DNA of 64,000 nt from Halomonas sp. M4R1S46 (lineage in GTDB: Bacteria; Pseudomonadota; Gammaproteobacteria; Pseudomonadales; Halomonadaceae). The position numbers and the translations under genes were made by a program. The notes beneath the pieces were generated by a model, which saw nothing but the letters and a program-made list of their open reading frames with translations, searched no databases and had not been told where the DNA came from. The DNA is taken from the NCBI RefSeq assembly GCF_025725685.1, contig NZ_CP107008.1, positions 2,790,001-2,854,000 of the forward strand. The letters are read 5' to 3'. Below, piece after piece: positions 33,947 through 42,675 of this stretch; position 1 is the first letter of the stretch; the number at the start of each line of letters is the position of its first letter.

Positions 33947-34762
33947 ATGTCTTACCCTGCACGCCGCCAGCCCCTGACCATCGCCGGTACCGCCCTGCTG
34001 GCCGGCATCGCGCCCATCGCCCAGGCCGACGCCCTGACGCCGATCTGGTCGTTCGCCAACGCCTCGATCAACTACCTCGACTGGTCCGACGGCACCGAGC
34101 GGCGCACCGCCAGCAACGCCGCCAAGGGCGACTTCTTCTACCTCGAGCTCGAGGGCGGTGTGGGCTTCGACTGGGGCGAGTTCTACGGTTTCTACGATAC
34201 CGAGAACCCCCACAACGACACCCTCGAGGACGACACCCGCGACAACCGGCGTAGCGCCGCCAAGGTCACCTCGCATCTCTATCTCGGCGAGACGCCCTTC
34301 TCGCTTTACTTCCACGTCTACGACTTCCGCGACTATGGCTTCAACAGCGAGGAGCAGGACCGCATCGCCGGGCTGGGCTATCGCCACACCTTCCCGGGCG
34401 GCCTGTGGATCAAGCCCTTCCTCGGCAAGGCCTGGGTCGAGAGCGGCGACGGCGGCTACGACGGCGAGAACGGCTACATGGCCGGCTGGGTGCTGGGCTA
34501 CGACTTCGAGGCCTTCGACGAGCGCTTCAGCCTGACCAACTGGCACGAGCAGACCTTCGCCCGCGACGACGATCACCTGCGCCGGAACTACGTCAACGGC
34601 CCGGCCGGAGGCGTCGGCACCAACGGCGCGGCGGCCCTGTGGTGGCACCCGACCGACGCCATCACCACCGGCGTGCAGTATCGCTACTCGCACAACAAGC
34701 TGGGTACCGCCGACGACTACCAGAATGCGATGATCTACACCCTGAAGGTCAACTTCCTGTGA
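33947..34762 (+). CDS. Tsx-like outer-membrane nucleoside channel
   Basis: A 271-residue outer-membrane beta barrel of the Tsx/OmpK family. A Sec signal peptide of about 26 residues ends in APIAQA. The mature chain has alternating aromatic beta strands (FFYLELEGGVGFDWGEFYGFYD, PFSLYFHVYDFRDYGF) and ends in phenylalanine-leucine (TLKVNFL), near the usual aromatic barrel terminus. It lies between transaldolase and NupC in the nucleoside operon, so a role in nucleoside entry across the outer membrane is likely. A GAGG box precedes the ATG at 33947. Confidence 0.85.
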   Translation: MSYPARRQPLTIAGTALLAGIAPIAQADALTPIWSFANASINYLDWSDGTERRTASNAAKGDFFYLELEGGVGFDWGEFYGFYDTENPHNDTLEDDTRDNRRSAAKVTSHLYLGETPFSLYFHVYDFRDYGFNSEEQDRIAGLGYRHTFPGGLWIKPFLGKAWVESGDGGYDGENGYMAGWVLGYDFEAFDERFSLTNWHEQTFARDDDHLRRNYVNGPAGGVGTNGAAALWWHPTDAITTGVQYRYSHNKLGTADDYQNAMIYTLKVNFL

Positions 34763-34832
34763 CGTACCACTTCCCGTGAGCCATCGCCGGTCATGAGACC
34801 GTGCCCATGCCGCCAACAACAAGGATCTCACC

Positions 34833-36101
34833 ATGACCCTGCTCATGAGCCTCGTCGGGATGGCGACGTTGATCGTCATCGCCCTGATCTTCTCCTCCAA
34901 TCGCCGGGCGATCCGCCTGCGCACCGTGGGCGGCGCCTTCGCCATCCAGGCCGGCCTCGGCGCCTTCGTGCTCTACGTGCCCGTGGGCCAGACGGTGCTG
35001 GAGACCGTGTCCGACGCGGTCAGCCAGGTGGTGCTCTATGCCAACGACGGCATCGACTTCCTGTTCGGCGGCCTGGCCAACGTCGAGTCGGTGGGCTTCG
35101 TGTTCGCCATCAAGGTGCTGCCGGTGATCATCTTCTTCTCGTCGCTGACCGCCGTGCTCTACTACCTCGGCCTCATGCAGTGGGTGATTCGCCTCCTCGG
35201 CGGCGCCCTGCAGAAGGCGCTCGGCACCTCGCGCACCGAGTCGCTCTCGGCCACCGCCAACATCTTCGTCGGCCAGACCGAGGCGCCGCTGGTGGTGCGG
35301 CCCTTCATCGCCCGCATGACGCCCTCGCAGCTGTTCGCGGTGATGTGCGGCGGCCTGGCCTCGGTGGCCGGCTCGGTGCTGGCCGGCTATGCGGCGCTGG
35401 GCATCCCCATGGAGTACCTGGTGGCCGCCTCCTTCATGGCCGCCCCCGGCGGGCTCTTGTTCGCCAAGCTGCTGATGCCCGAGACCCAGACGCCGAACGA
35501 CGACATGGTCGAGGCGGAGGAACGCCTCGATGCCGAGGAACACCATCCCAGCAACGTGCTGGACGCCGCGGCCGCCGGGGCCTCCTCGGGGCTCGCCCTG
35601 GCCGCCAACGTCGGCGCCATGCTGCTGGCCTTCATCGGCCTGATCGCCCTGATCAACGGCATGCTCGGCGGCGTCGGCGGCTGGCTCGGCGTGGAGTCGC
35701 TGAGCCTGGAGCTGATACTCGGCTGGCTGTTCTCGCCGCTGGCCTTCCTGCTCGGCGTGCCCTGGGAGGAGGCGACGCTGGCCGGCTCCTTCATCGGCCA
35801 GAAGCTGGTGGTCAACGAGTTCGTCGCCTATATCAACCTGGCCCCCTACATCGACGGCGAGCGGGTGGTCGCCGCCACCGGCGAGGTGATGTCGGCCCAC
35901 ACCACGGCGATCCTGTCGTTCGCCCTGTGCGGCTTCGCCAACCTGTCGTCCATCGCCATCCTGCTCGGGGGCCTGGGCAGCATCGCCCCCAGCCGCCGTC
36001 ACGAGATCGCCCGGTTTGGCATCAAGGCCGTGTTGGCCGGTACCCTGTCCAACCTGATGTCCGCCACCCTGGCCGGTTTCTTCCTCGCGCTGGGCGCCTG
36101 A
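34833..36101 (+). CDS. nupC: Concentrative nucleoside transporter (NupC/CNT family)
   Basis: A 422-residue inner-membrane symporter of the CNT family. The substrate-site motif NIFVGQTEAPLVVRPF lies near residues 143-158 and FANLSSIAILLGGLGS near the C-terminus, both involved in nucleoside and cation binding in CNT proteins. About ten membrane segments are visible. It brings nucleosides in with protons or sodium, working with the Tsx-like porin just upstream and the phosphorylases downstream. Confidence 0.94.
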   Translation: MTLLMSLVGMATLIVIALIFSSNRRAIRLRTVGGAFAIQAGLGAFVLYVPVGQTVLETVSDAVSQVVLYANDGIDFLFGGLANVESVGFVFAIKVLPVIIFFSSLTAVLYYLGLMQWVIRLLGGALQKALGTSRTESLSATANIFVGQTEAPLVVRPFIARMTPSQLFAVMCGGLASVAGSVLAGYAALGIPMEYLVAASFMAAPGGLLFAKLLMPETQTPNDDMVEAEERLDAEEHHPSNVLDAAAAGASSGLALAANVGAMLLAFIGLIALINGMLGGVGGWLGVESLSLELILGWLFSPLAFLLGVPWEEATLAGSFIGQKLVVNEFVAYINLAPYIDGERVVAATGEVMSAHTTAILSFALCGFANLSSIAILLGGLGSIAPSRRHEIARFGIKAVLAGTLSNLMSATLAGFFLALGA

Positions 36102-36164
36102 GGAGACCGGCACCCGCCGCGGCCAGCGCCGCGGCACCTCCATTCCCCTTTACAGGACGATCCC

Positions 36165-36941
36165 ATGACCGATCTGCAACGCACTGCCCGCCAGGCCCTC
36201 TCGCTGATGGACCTCACCAGCCTCAACGACGACGACACCGATGCCACCATCGAGGCGCTGTGCCAGCGGGCCAAGACCCCGGCGGGGACGCCGGCGGCGG
36301 TCTGCGTCTACCCCAACTTCATCGTCCCGGCCCGTCGGGCCCTGACCGCCCACCGGCTCAACGACACGGTGCAGATCGCCACGGTCACCAACTTCCCCCA
36401 CGGCAACGACGACGTCATGGGCGCCGCCCGGGAGACCCGCGAGGCCGTGGCCTCCGGGGCCGACGAGGTCGACGTGGTCTTCCCCTATCGCGCCCTGCTG
36501 GCGGGCGACGAGGCCGTGGGCCAGGAGCTGGTCGAGATGTGCAAGGCGGCCTGCGGCGACAAGACCCTCAAGGTGATCCTCGAGACCGGCGAACTCGAGG
36601 ACCCGGCGCGGATCCGCCGGGCCGCGGAGCTCGCGGTCGCCGGCGGCGCCGACTTCCTCAAGACCTCCACCGGCAAGGTGGCGGTGAACGCCACCCTGGA
36701 GGCCGCCGAGGTCCTGCTCGAGGTGATCCGCGCAAGCGACCGCGACGTGGGCTTCAAGGCCGCCGGCGGGGTGCGCACCGCCGAGGACGCCGACGCCTAC
36801 CTGGCCCTGGCCGAGCGCCTGATGGGGGCGGCCTGGATCACCCCGGCCCACTTCCGCTTCGGCGCCTCGGGCCTGCTCGACGACCTGCTCGTCACCCTCG
36901 GCCTGGCGGGAGGCGTCGCCGCCCCCGAGGCGGGCTACTGA
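36165..36941 (+). CDS. deoC: Deoxyribose-phosphate aldolase
   Basis: A 258-residue class-I aldolase that cleaves 2-deoxyribose 5-phosphate to acetaldehyde and glyceraldehyde 3-phosphate. The Schiff-base lysine is in GADFLKTSTGK near residue 167, the second catalytic lysine in VGFKAAGGVR near residue 201. The TVTNFPHGND segment is standard. Length and start match the E. coli enzyme. Its stop overlaps the deoA start by one base. Confidence 0.96.
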   Translation: MTDLQRTARQALSLMDLTSLNDDDTDATIEALCQRAKTPAGTPAAVCVYPNFIVPARRALTAHRLNDTVQIATVTNFPHGNDDVMGAARETREAVASGADEVDVVFPYRALLAGDEAVGQELVEMCKAACGDKTLKVILETGELEDPARIRRAAELAVAGGADFLKTSTGKVAVNATLEAAEVLLEVIRASDRDVGFKAAGGVRTAEDADAYLALAERLMGAAWITPAHFRFGASGLLDDLLVTLGLAGGVAAPEAGY

Positions 36942-38269
36942 TGCTGCCCCAGGAGGCCATCCGCGCCAAGCGCGACGGCCAGTCCCTGGATGCCGCGACG
37001 ATCCGCGAGCTGGTCGCCGGCATCGGTGACGGCGGCCTGGGCGATGCCCAGGTCGGCGCCCTGGCCATGGCCATCTATCTCAAGGGCATGGACGCCGCCG
37101 AGACCGTGGCGCTGACCGAGGCCGTCCGCGACTCCGGCGCGGTGCTGGACTGGTCGGGGCTCGACCTGCCCGGCCCGGTGCTCGACAAGCATTCCACCGG
37201 CGGCGTGGGCGATCTCGTCTCGCTGGTGCTCGGCCCCTGGATCGCCGCCTGCGGCGGCCATGTCCCGATGATCTCCGGCCGCGGCCTGGGCCACACCGGC
37301 GGCACCCTGGACAAGCTCGAGGCGATCCCCGGCTACTCGGTCACCCCGGACACCGCCACCTTCCGGCGCCTGGTCAGGGACGTCGGCGTGGCGATCATCG
37401 GCCAGACCGGCAGCCTGGCCCCGGCGGACAAGCGCCTCTACGCGGTGCGCGACGTCACCGCCACCGTGGAGTCGCTGCCGCTGATCGTCTCCTCGATCCT
37501 CGGCAAGAAGCTCGCCTGCGGCCTCGATGCCCTGGTCATGGACGTCAAGGTCGGCAGCGGCGCCTTCATGCCCACGGCGGAGGCTTCCAGGGAGCTGGCG
37601 GAAACCATCGCCGAGGTGGCCAGCCAGGCCGGCACCCCGACCACGGCGCTGCTCACCGACATGAGCCAGCCGCTGGCCCCCTGCGCCGGCAATGCCCTGG
37701 AGGTCCGCGAGGCCCTAGCGGTGCTGACCGGCGAGTGCCGCGACGGCCGCCTGCTGGAGGTGACCCGGGCGCTCGCCGCGGAGATGCTGCTGGCCGGCGG
37801 CCTGGCCGCCGACCGTACCGCCGCCCTGGCCCGCCTCGACGAGCGGCTGGCCTCGGGCGCGGCCGCCGAGCGCTTCGCGCGCATGGTGGCCGGCCTCGGC
37901 GGTCCCAGTGACCTGCTCGAGGCCGCCGACCGCCACCTGCCCGCCGCGCCGGTGGTGCGCGAAATCCGCGCCGAGCGCGCCGGCTATCTGCAGGGCCTGG
38001 ATGCCCGCGCGCTGGGCATGGCGGTGGTGGAGCTGGGCGGCGGCCGCCGCGCGGCCCAGGACACCATCGACCCGGCCGTGGGCCTGAGCGGCATCGCCGC
38101 GCTGGGCGAGCGGGTGGCGGCCGGCCAGCCGCTGGCCGTCGTGCATGCCCGCAGCGAGGACGCCGCCGTGCGCGCCGAGCGTCAGTTCCTCGCCGCCCTC
38201 GAGCTCGGCGAGACGTCGGCCGGCGCGCCTACACTGGTACAGGACATCATCCGTCGGGAGGTCCCATGA
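36941..38269 (+). CDS. deoA: Thymidine phosphorylase
   Basis: A 442-residue pyrimidine-nucleoside phosphorylase. The phosphate-binding KHSTGGVGD lies near residue 83 and the family signature SGRGLGHTGGTLDKLE near residue 113; the lysine-rich KKLACGLDALVMDVKVGSGAFM follows. It turns thymidine and deoxyuridine to the base and deoxyribose 1-phosphate. The gene overlaps deoC by 1 bp and deoB by 4 bp. The chosen ATG at 36941 lies inside the deoC stop. Confidence 0.96.
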   Translation: MLPQEAIRAKRDGQSLDAATIRELVAGIGDGGLGDAQVGALAMAIYLKGMDAAETVALTEAVRDSGAVLDWSGLDLPGPVLDKHSTGGVGDLVSLVLGPWIAACGGHVPMISGRGLGHTGGTLDKLEAIPGYSVTPDTATFRRLVRDVGVAIIGQTGSLAPADKRLYAVRDVTATVESLPLIVSSILGKKLACGLDALVMDVKVGSGAFMPTAEASRELAETIAEVASQAGTPTTALLTDMSQPLAPCAGNALEVREALAVLTGECRDGRLLEVTRALAAEMLLAGGLAADRTAALARLDERLASGAAAERFARMVAGLGGPSDLLEAADRHLPAAPVVREIRAERAGYLQGLDARALGMAVVELGGGRRAAQDTIDPAVGLSGIAALGERVAAGQPLAVVHARSEDAAVRAERQFLAALELGETSAGAPTLVQDIIRREVP

Positions 38270-39558
38270 CCCGCGCCCTCGTGCTCGTCCTCGATTCCTT
38301 CGGCATCGGCGCCACCCCCGATGCCGCGGCCTTCGGCGACACCGGGGCGGATACCCTGGGCCACATCGCCGAGGCCTGCGCCCGGGGCGAGGCAGATCTC
38401 GTTCAGGGCCCAGAACACGGCCCTGGTCCCGCCGCCGGCACCACCCGCCAGGGCCCGCTGCAGCTCCCGAACCTGGGCCGGCTGGGCCTCTTCCACGCCC
38501 ACCGGGAAAGCACCGGCGACTGGGCCGAGGGGATCACACCGCCGACGACCGTCGACGGCGCCTACGGCCATGCCCGCGAGATCTCCTCGGGCAAGGACAC
38601 CCCCTCCGGGCACTGGGAACTCGCCGGGGTGCCGGTGCGCTTCGAGTGGGGCTACTTCATGGAGCGCGAGCACAGCTTCCCGACCGAGCTTCTCGAGGCG
38701 CTGATCCGCGAGGCCGAGCTGCCCGGGGTGCTGGGCGACTGCCATGCCTCCGGCACCGAGATCATCGCCCGCCTCGGCGAGGAGCACCGGCGCACCGGCA
38801 AGCCCATCGTCTACACCTCGGCGGACTCGGTGTTCCAGATCGCCGCCCACGAGGAGGCCTTCGGGCTGGCCCGGCTCTACCAGGTCTGCGAGATCGCCCG
38901 GCGCCTGCTCGAGCCCTACAACATCGGCCGGGTGATCGCCCGCCCCTTCACCGGCGACGACGCCGCGAGCTTCATCCGCACCGCCGCGCGCCGCGACTAC
39001 GGCGTCGAGCCGCCCGCCCCCACGGTGCTGCAGCGCCTGCATGACGATGGCGGCCAGGTGGTGGCGATCGGCAAGATCGCCGACATCTACGCCCACTGCG
39101 GCATCTCGCAGACCATCAAGGCCAGCGGCCACGACGCCCTGTTCGACGCCACCCTGGCGGCGTTCGAGGCGGCCGGGGAGCGCACCCTGATCATGACCAA
39201 CTTCGTCGACTTCGACATGGTCTACGGTCACCGCCGCGACGTGGCCGGCTATGCCGCCGCCCTGGAGGCCTTCGACGCCCGCCTCCCCGAGCTGCTGGAA
39301 CGGCTCGAGGACGATGACCTGTTGGTGCTCACCGCCGACCACGGCTGCGATCCCACCTGGACCGGCACCGATCACACCCGCGAGCACGTACCGGTGCTCG
39401 CCGTGGGCGCGGGCCTCGCCGCCGGCTCGCTCGGCGCGCGCGCCAGCTTCGCCGACATCGGCCAGAGCCTGGCCGAGCACTTCGGCCTGCCGCCCATGGA
39501 CGACGGCGAGAGCTTCCTGCCCGACGACAACCTTCCCCACGACGACAGGGAGAACTGA
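38266..39558 (+). CDS. deoB: Phosphopentomutase
   Basis: A 430-residue alkaline-phosphatase-fold mutase. Metal ligands are in VLDSFGIGATPDA at the N-terminus and TADHGCDPTWTGTDHTREH near residue 355. The phosphorylated threonine region is SGKDTPSGHWE near residue 105. It interconverts ribose or deoxyribose 1- and 5-phosphates, linking the phosphorylases to DeoC and to transketolase/transaldolase. Its ATG overlaps the deoA stop. Confidence 0.96.
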   Translation: MTRALVLVLDSFGIGATPDAAAFGDTGADTLGHIAEACARGEADLVQGPEHGPGPAAGTTRQGPLQLPNLGRLGLFHAHRESTGDWAEGITPPTTVDGAYGHAREISSGKDTPSGHWELAGVPVRFEWGYFMEREHSFPTELLEALIREAELPGVLGDCHASGTEIIARLGEEHRRTGKPIVYTSADSVFQIAAHEEAFGLARLYQVCEIARRLLEPYNIGRVIARPFTGDDAASFIRTAARRDYGVEPPAPTVLQRLHDDGGQVVAIGKIADIYAHCGISQTIKASGHDALFDATLAAFEAAGERTLIMTNFVDFDMVYGHRRDVAGYAAALEAFDARLPELLERLEDDDLLVLTADHGCDPTWTGTDHTREHVPVLAVGAGLAAGSLGARASFADIGQSLAEHFGLPPMDDGESFLPDDNLPHDDREN

Positions 39559-39562
39559 CACG

Positions 39563-40297
39563 ATGGCGACTCCCCATATCCAGGCCGAGCGCGGCGACTT
39601 CGCCGACACCGTGCTGATGCCCGGCGACCCGATCCGCGCCAAGTACATCGCCGAGACCTTCCTCGAGGATGCCCGCTGCATCAACGAAGTGCGCAATATG
39701 TACGGCTACACCGGCACCTACCAGGGCCGCGATATCTCGGTGATGGGCCATGGCATGGGCATCCCCTCGGTGTCGATCTATGCCAAGGAGCTGATCACCG
39801 ACTACGACGTCAAGCGGCTGATCCGGGTCGGCTCCTGCGGCGCGGTCCGCGACGACGTGGCGGTGCGCGACGTGGTGATCGGCCTGGGCGCGAGCACCGA
39901 TTCCGGCGTCAACCGCACCCGCTTCCTCGGCCACGACTTCGCCGCCATCGCCGACTTCGCTCTCACCCGCCATGCGGTGGATGCCGCCGCGGCCCAGGGC
40001 GTCGCAGTGAAGGTGGGCAACCTCTTCTCGGCGGACCTGTTCTACAACCCGGACCCCGCACTGATCGAGACCCTGCGCCGCTACGGCATCGTCGGCGTGG
40101 AGATGGAGGCCGCCGGCCTCTTTGGGGTGGCCGCCGAGTTCGGCGCCCGGGCCGCCACCATCTGCACGGTCTCCGACCACATCGTCAAGGGCGACTCGCT
40201 GTCCAGCGAGGCGCGCGCCACCACCTTCGACGAGATGATGACCATCGCCCTGGACGGCGTGCTGCGCGACGATGCGGCCCGGGAGGCCGGCGCATGA
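39563..40297 (+). CDS. deoD: Purine-nucleoside phosphorylase
   Basis: A 244-residue trimeric-fold phosphorylase of the DeoD type. VLMPGDPIRAKYIAETFL near residue 17 binds phosphate, and GMGIPSVSIYAKELI and RVGSCGAV are family signatures; EMEAAGLFGVA holds the ribose-contact glutamate and SDHIVKG the catalytic aspartate. It splits purine (deoxy)nucleosides to base and pentose 1-phosphate. It follows deoB by 4 bp with an AGGGAGAA box and overlaps cdd by 4 bp. Confidence 0.95.
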   Translation: MATPHIQAERGDFADTVLMPGDPIRAKYIAETFLEDARCINEVRNMYGYTGTYQGRDISVMGHGMGIPSVSIYAKELITDYDVKRLIRVGSCGAVRDDVAVRDVVIGLGASTDSGVNRTRFLGHDFAAIADFALTRHAVDAAAAQGVAVKVGNLFSADLFYNPDPALIETLRRYGIVGVEMEAAGLFGVAAEFGARAATICTVSDHIVKGDSLSSEARATTFDEMMTIALDGVLRDDAAREAGA

Positions 40298-40716
40298 GCG
40301 GCGAGATCGAGGCGAGCATCGTCGAGGCGCTGATCCAAGTACGCGACCGCGCCTATGCGCCCTACTCGAACCACCCGGTGGGTGCCCTGGTGGTCAGCGA
40401 GAGCGGCACCCGCTACGCCGGCGCCAACGTCGAGGTCGCCCACTACAAGGGGCTCTGCGCCGAGGCCTCGGCCATCGCCGCCATGGCCAGCGCCGGCGAG
40501 CGCGAGCTGCGCGAGGTCTACGTGATCGGGCCCGGCCAGCACCTGTGCACGCCCTGCGGCGACTGCCGCCAGCGCATCCGCGAGTTCGCGAGCGCAGAGA
40601 CACGAATCCGCGTGGTCGACGCCGAGGGCCGGCTGCTCCGGCGCTACACCATAGACGAGCTGCTGCCGGACTCCTTCGGCCCGGAGAACCTGGGCCGCGA
40701 CTCGGCGATGGACTGA
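40294..40716 (+). CDS. cdd: Cytidine deaminase
   Basis: A 140-residue cytidine deaminase of the short homotetrameric type, about half the length of the E. coli enzyme. Zinc ligands and the catalytic glutamate are in CAEASAIAAM near residue 53 and in CTPCGDCRQRI near residue 88. The opening YAPYSNHPVGALVV and NVEVAHYKGLCAE are typical. It converts cytidine to uridine for the upstream phosphorylases. Last gene of the nucleoside operon, followed by a hairpin. Confidence 0.95.
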   Translation: MSGEIEASIVEALIQVRDRAYAPYSNHPVGALVVSESGTRYAGANVEVAHYKGLCAEASAIAAMASAGERELREVYVIGPGQHLCTPCGDCRQRIREFASAETRIRVVDAEGRLLRRYTIDELLPDSFGPENLGRDSAMD

Positions 40717-40721
40717 GCCCT

Positions 40722-40753
40722 CGGCGCTCCCCCTGAACGAGTGAGGGGCGCCG
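40722..40753 (+). terminator. Candidate terminator after cdd
   Basis: CGGCGCTCCCC can pair with GGGGCGCCG, with a small bulge, just after the cdd stop. There is no T run, and the right arm merges into repeat B copy 2. Confidence 0.4.
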
Positions 40754-40924
40754 GGGACAGGTTGTAGAGGAGGTCCTACGCCATGGGTGAGGAGGATTGC
40801 TCCGAACGGGCTGGCCATGGATGGCCAGCACCGGCCCTGCAAGCGGAGCAGGATGCGAGAGCGCCGCAGGGCGTCGGTAGCGCCCAGGGATGGGTTCACA
40901 GTGCCTCCTCGTAGAGCTGTCGCC
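40743..40924. repeat. Intergenic repeat B, copy 2
   Basis: A 182-bp copy of the same dispersed repeat as 30504-30722. It keeps the hairpin CTGGCCATGGATGGCCAG (40811-40828), the block GCCCTGCAAGCGG and the block GGTAGCGCCCAGGGATGGG. On the minus strand a methionine-initiated frame, MNPSLGATDALRRS, is shared with copy 1, but it is most likely a by-product of the repeat. Confidence 0.8.
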
Positions 40925-40990
40925 GGATCAGCCCCGAACGGCGAGCTTTGTTAAACTGGCGTCCGCCCACTCGCGGAGAGGACAGCCCCC

Positions 40991-41398
40991 ATGCCTAGCC
41001 CCGCCATCGCCATCGACCGCACGCCCCTGGTCGCCGTCTATGGCACCCTGAAGCGCGGCCTGCGCAACCACCACTGGCTGGACGGTGCCGACTTCGTGGG
41101 CGCCGACCGCCTGACCACCGCCACCCTCTACGACCTCGGCCCCTACCCTGGCGCCCGGCTCGAGCCCTCGCGAGGCGTCGAGATCGAGGTCTTCCGCGTC
41201 GATGCGGCGCTGCTCGCCGGCCTCGACCGGCTGGAGGACTATCGGGTCCGCCGCCCGACGAGCGGCACCTACGACCGCGTCGTCCACCCCACCGCCTTCG
41301 GCCCGGCCTGGCTGTATCTCTACAACCTCGACGTGGCGGGCTACACCGTGATCCGCGAGGGCGGCTGGATGCCGCGCGCCAGCCGTTCTGTGGTATAA
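40991..41398 (+). CDS. Gamma-glutamylcyclotransferase-like protein (AIG2/GGCT fold)
   Basis: A 135-residue protein of the GGCT/AIG2 group. The phosphate-like binding loop VAVYGTLKRGLRN is at the N-terminus and the candidate catalytic glutamate is in LDRLEDYRV near residue 81. WLYLYN near residue 109 is the conserved aromatic strand. Members open gamma-glutamyl amines or peptides to 5-oxoproline; the substrate here is unknown. It follows repeat B copy 2 and has its own GGAGAGG-type ribosome binding site. Confidence 0.85.
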   Translation: MPSPAIAIDRTPLVAVYGTLKRGLRNHHWLDGADFVGADRLTTATLYDLGPYPGARLEPSRGVEIEVFRVDAALLAGLDRLEDYRVRRPTSGTYDRVVHPTAFGPAWLYLYNLDVAGYTVIREGGWMPRASRSVV

Positions 41399-41431
41399 AC
41401 GCCGCCACTATTCTTCACCAAGGAGACCGCC

Positions 41432-41752
41432 ATGGGCCGCCTCTTGTCCCTCATCGTGATCGCCGGCCTGGCCTATGGCGGGCTCTATGTCAGCTATGGC
41501 CTGACCGTCAAGGACGACGTCGAGCAGGCGCTCGCCGACGTCGGCCTCACTGCCCTGGAGGTGGAGGGCGTCGACTACGGCTTGCTGGCTCCCCTGGGCA
41601 CGGAGGCGACGATCTCCGCCGACGTCAACTACCAGGGCGCCTCGGCCACCGTCGACCTGCGCCTGCATGGCCATCCGCTCTTCTCGGAGGAGGTGCGCCT
41701 CGAGCTCGACGGCCTGCAGGCCTTGCGGCTGACCATCGGGGCGGGGAAGTAA
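41432..41752 (+). CDS. Hypothetical protein with N-terminal membrane anchor
   Basis: A 106-residue protein with no recognised family. Residues 5-24 form a hydrophobic helix (LLSLIVIAGLAYGGLYVSYG), either an uncleaved signal anchor or a signal peptide. The rest alternates hydrophobic and polar residues as expected for a small beta sandwich facing the periplasm. An AAGGAGA box precedes the ATG at 41432. It lies 33 bp after the GGCT-like gene, so they may share a transcript. Confidence 0.6.
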   Translation: MGRLLSLIVIAGLAYGGLYVSYGLTVKDDVEQALADVGLTALEVEGVDYGLLAPLGTEATISADVNYQGASATVDLRLHGHPLFSEEVRLELDGLQALRLTIGAGK

Positions 41753-41834
41753 CGACCTCGTCAACAGCGCCGGCCCCCGGTTACAGTCGTCCCTGACGAC
41801 CTTGCATCCGCCCTCGACACCCCGGAGCCCCTTC

Positions 41835-42575
41835 ATGTCTCGCGCTATCGACATCCCCGCCGCCGACGGCACCATCGACGCCCATGTCTTCACGCCCGGG
41901 AACGCCGCCGGCCCGCTTCCGGCCGTGGTGCTGTTCACCGATATCGGCGGCCTGCGCCCCTGCTATCACGAGAAGGCACAGCGGATCGCGGACAACGGCT
42001 ACGCCGTGTTGATGCCCAACGTCTACTACCGCGATGCGACCGGTGCCGTCGTGCCGGAGGGCAAGTCCTTCCGCGATCCGGACGTGCGACCGACACTGCT
42101 CGAGTATGCCGCCCACCTGACACCCGAGGCGCAGGCCCGCGACTTTGCCGCCCTCCTGAATTGCCTCGATAGCGAGGCCGAGTTTGCGGACGGCAAGCTG
42201 GGCGTGGTCGGCTATTGCATGACCGGGGCCTTCGCGCTGCGCATGGCGGCCGAATACCCCGGCCGCGTGGCCGCCGCGGCCGGGTTTCACTCGGCTCGGC
42301 TGGCGGACGCCGACGACCCGAACAGTCCCGTGCACGGGGTCGGCAGCATCGAGGGGCGCGTCTATCTCGGCCACGCCGACAAGGACGAGCTGCTGCCCCC
42401 CGAGCAGATCGCCCGCCTGGACGAGGCGCTGGCCGACGCCGGCGTGCACTTCACCACGGAGCTCTACAAGGGCGCGGCCCACGGCTTCACGGCGAAGGAC
42501 GCTCCCTCCTACGACGCGACCGCCGACGCGCGGCATCACAAGCGCCTGGCCATGCTCCTGGAGGAGACGCTGTAA
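41835..42575 (+). CDS. Dienelactone hydrolase family protein
   Basis: A 246-residue alpha/beta hydrolase of the dienelactone hydrolase family. The nucleophile elbow is GYCMTG with the nucleophilic cysteine at about residue 128; the acid lies near HADKDEL and the catalytic histidine in GAAHGFTAKD near residue 218. Dienelactone hydrolases act in chloroaromatic degradation, but most such stand-alone members have unknown substrates and no aromatic-degradation gene is nearby. The ATG at 41835 has GGAG 8 nt upstream and gives the family-standard N-terminus. Confidence 0.88.
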   Translation: MSRAIDIPAADGTIDAHVFTPGNAAGPLPAVVLFTDIGGLRPCYHEKAQRIADNGYAVLMPNVYYRDATGAVVPEGKSFRDPDVRPTLLEYAAHLTPEAQARDFAALLNCLDSEAEFADGKLGVVGYCMTGAFALRMAAEYPGRVAAAAGFHSARLADADDPNSPVHGVGSIEGRVYLGHADKDELLPPEQIARLDEALADAGVHFTTELYKGAAHGFTAKDAPSYDATADARHHKRLAMLLEETL

Positions 42576-42675
42576 GGCGACATTCGCTCGCTGTCCTTTA
42601 GCGGTCCTGTCAGTGGGGAGGCCAATAAGGTCTGTCCCCGATTACCCGGGTGCCTGGCCCGGCCCGACGTTTGCC

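Noticed and set aside
40081..40899. Minus-strand frame beginning MNPSLGATDALRRS
   Set aside because: Its beginning lies in repeat B and the rest runs antisense to cdd and deoD; treated as part of the repeat rather than as a gene.
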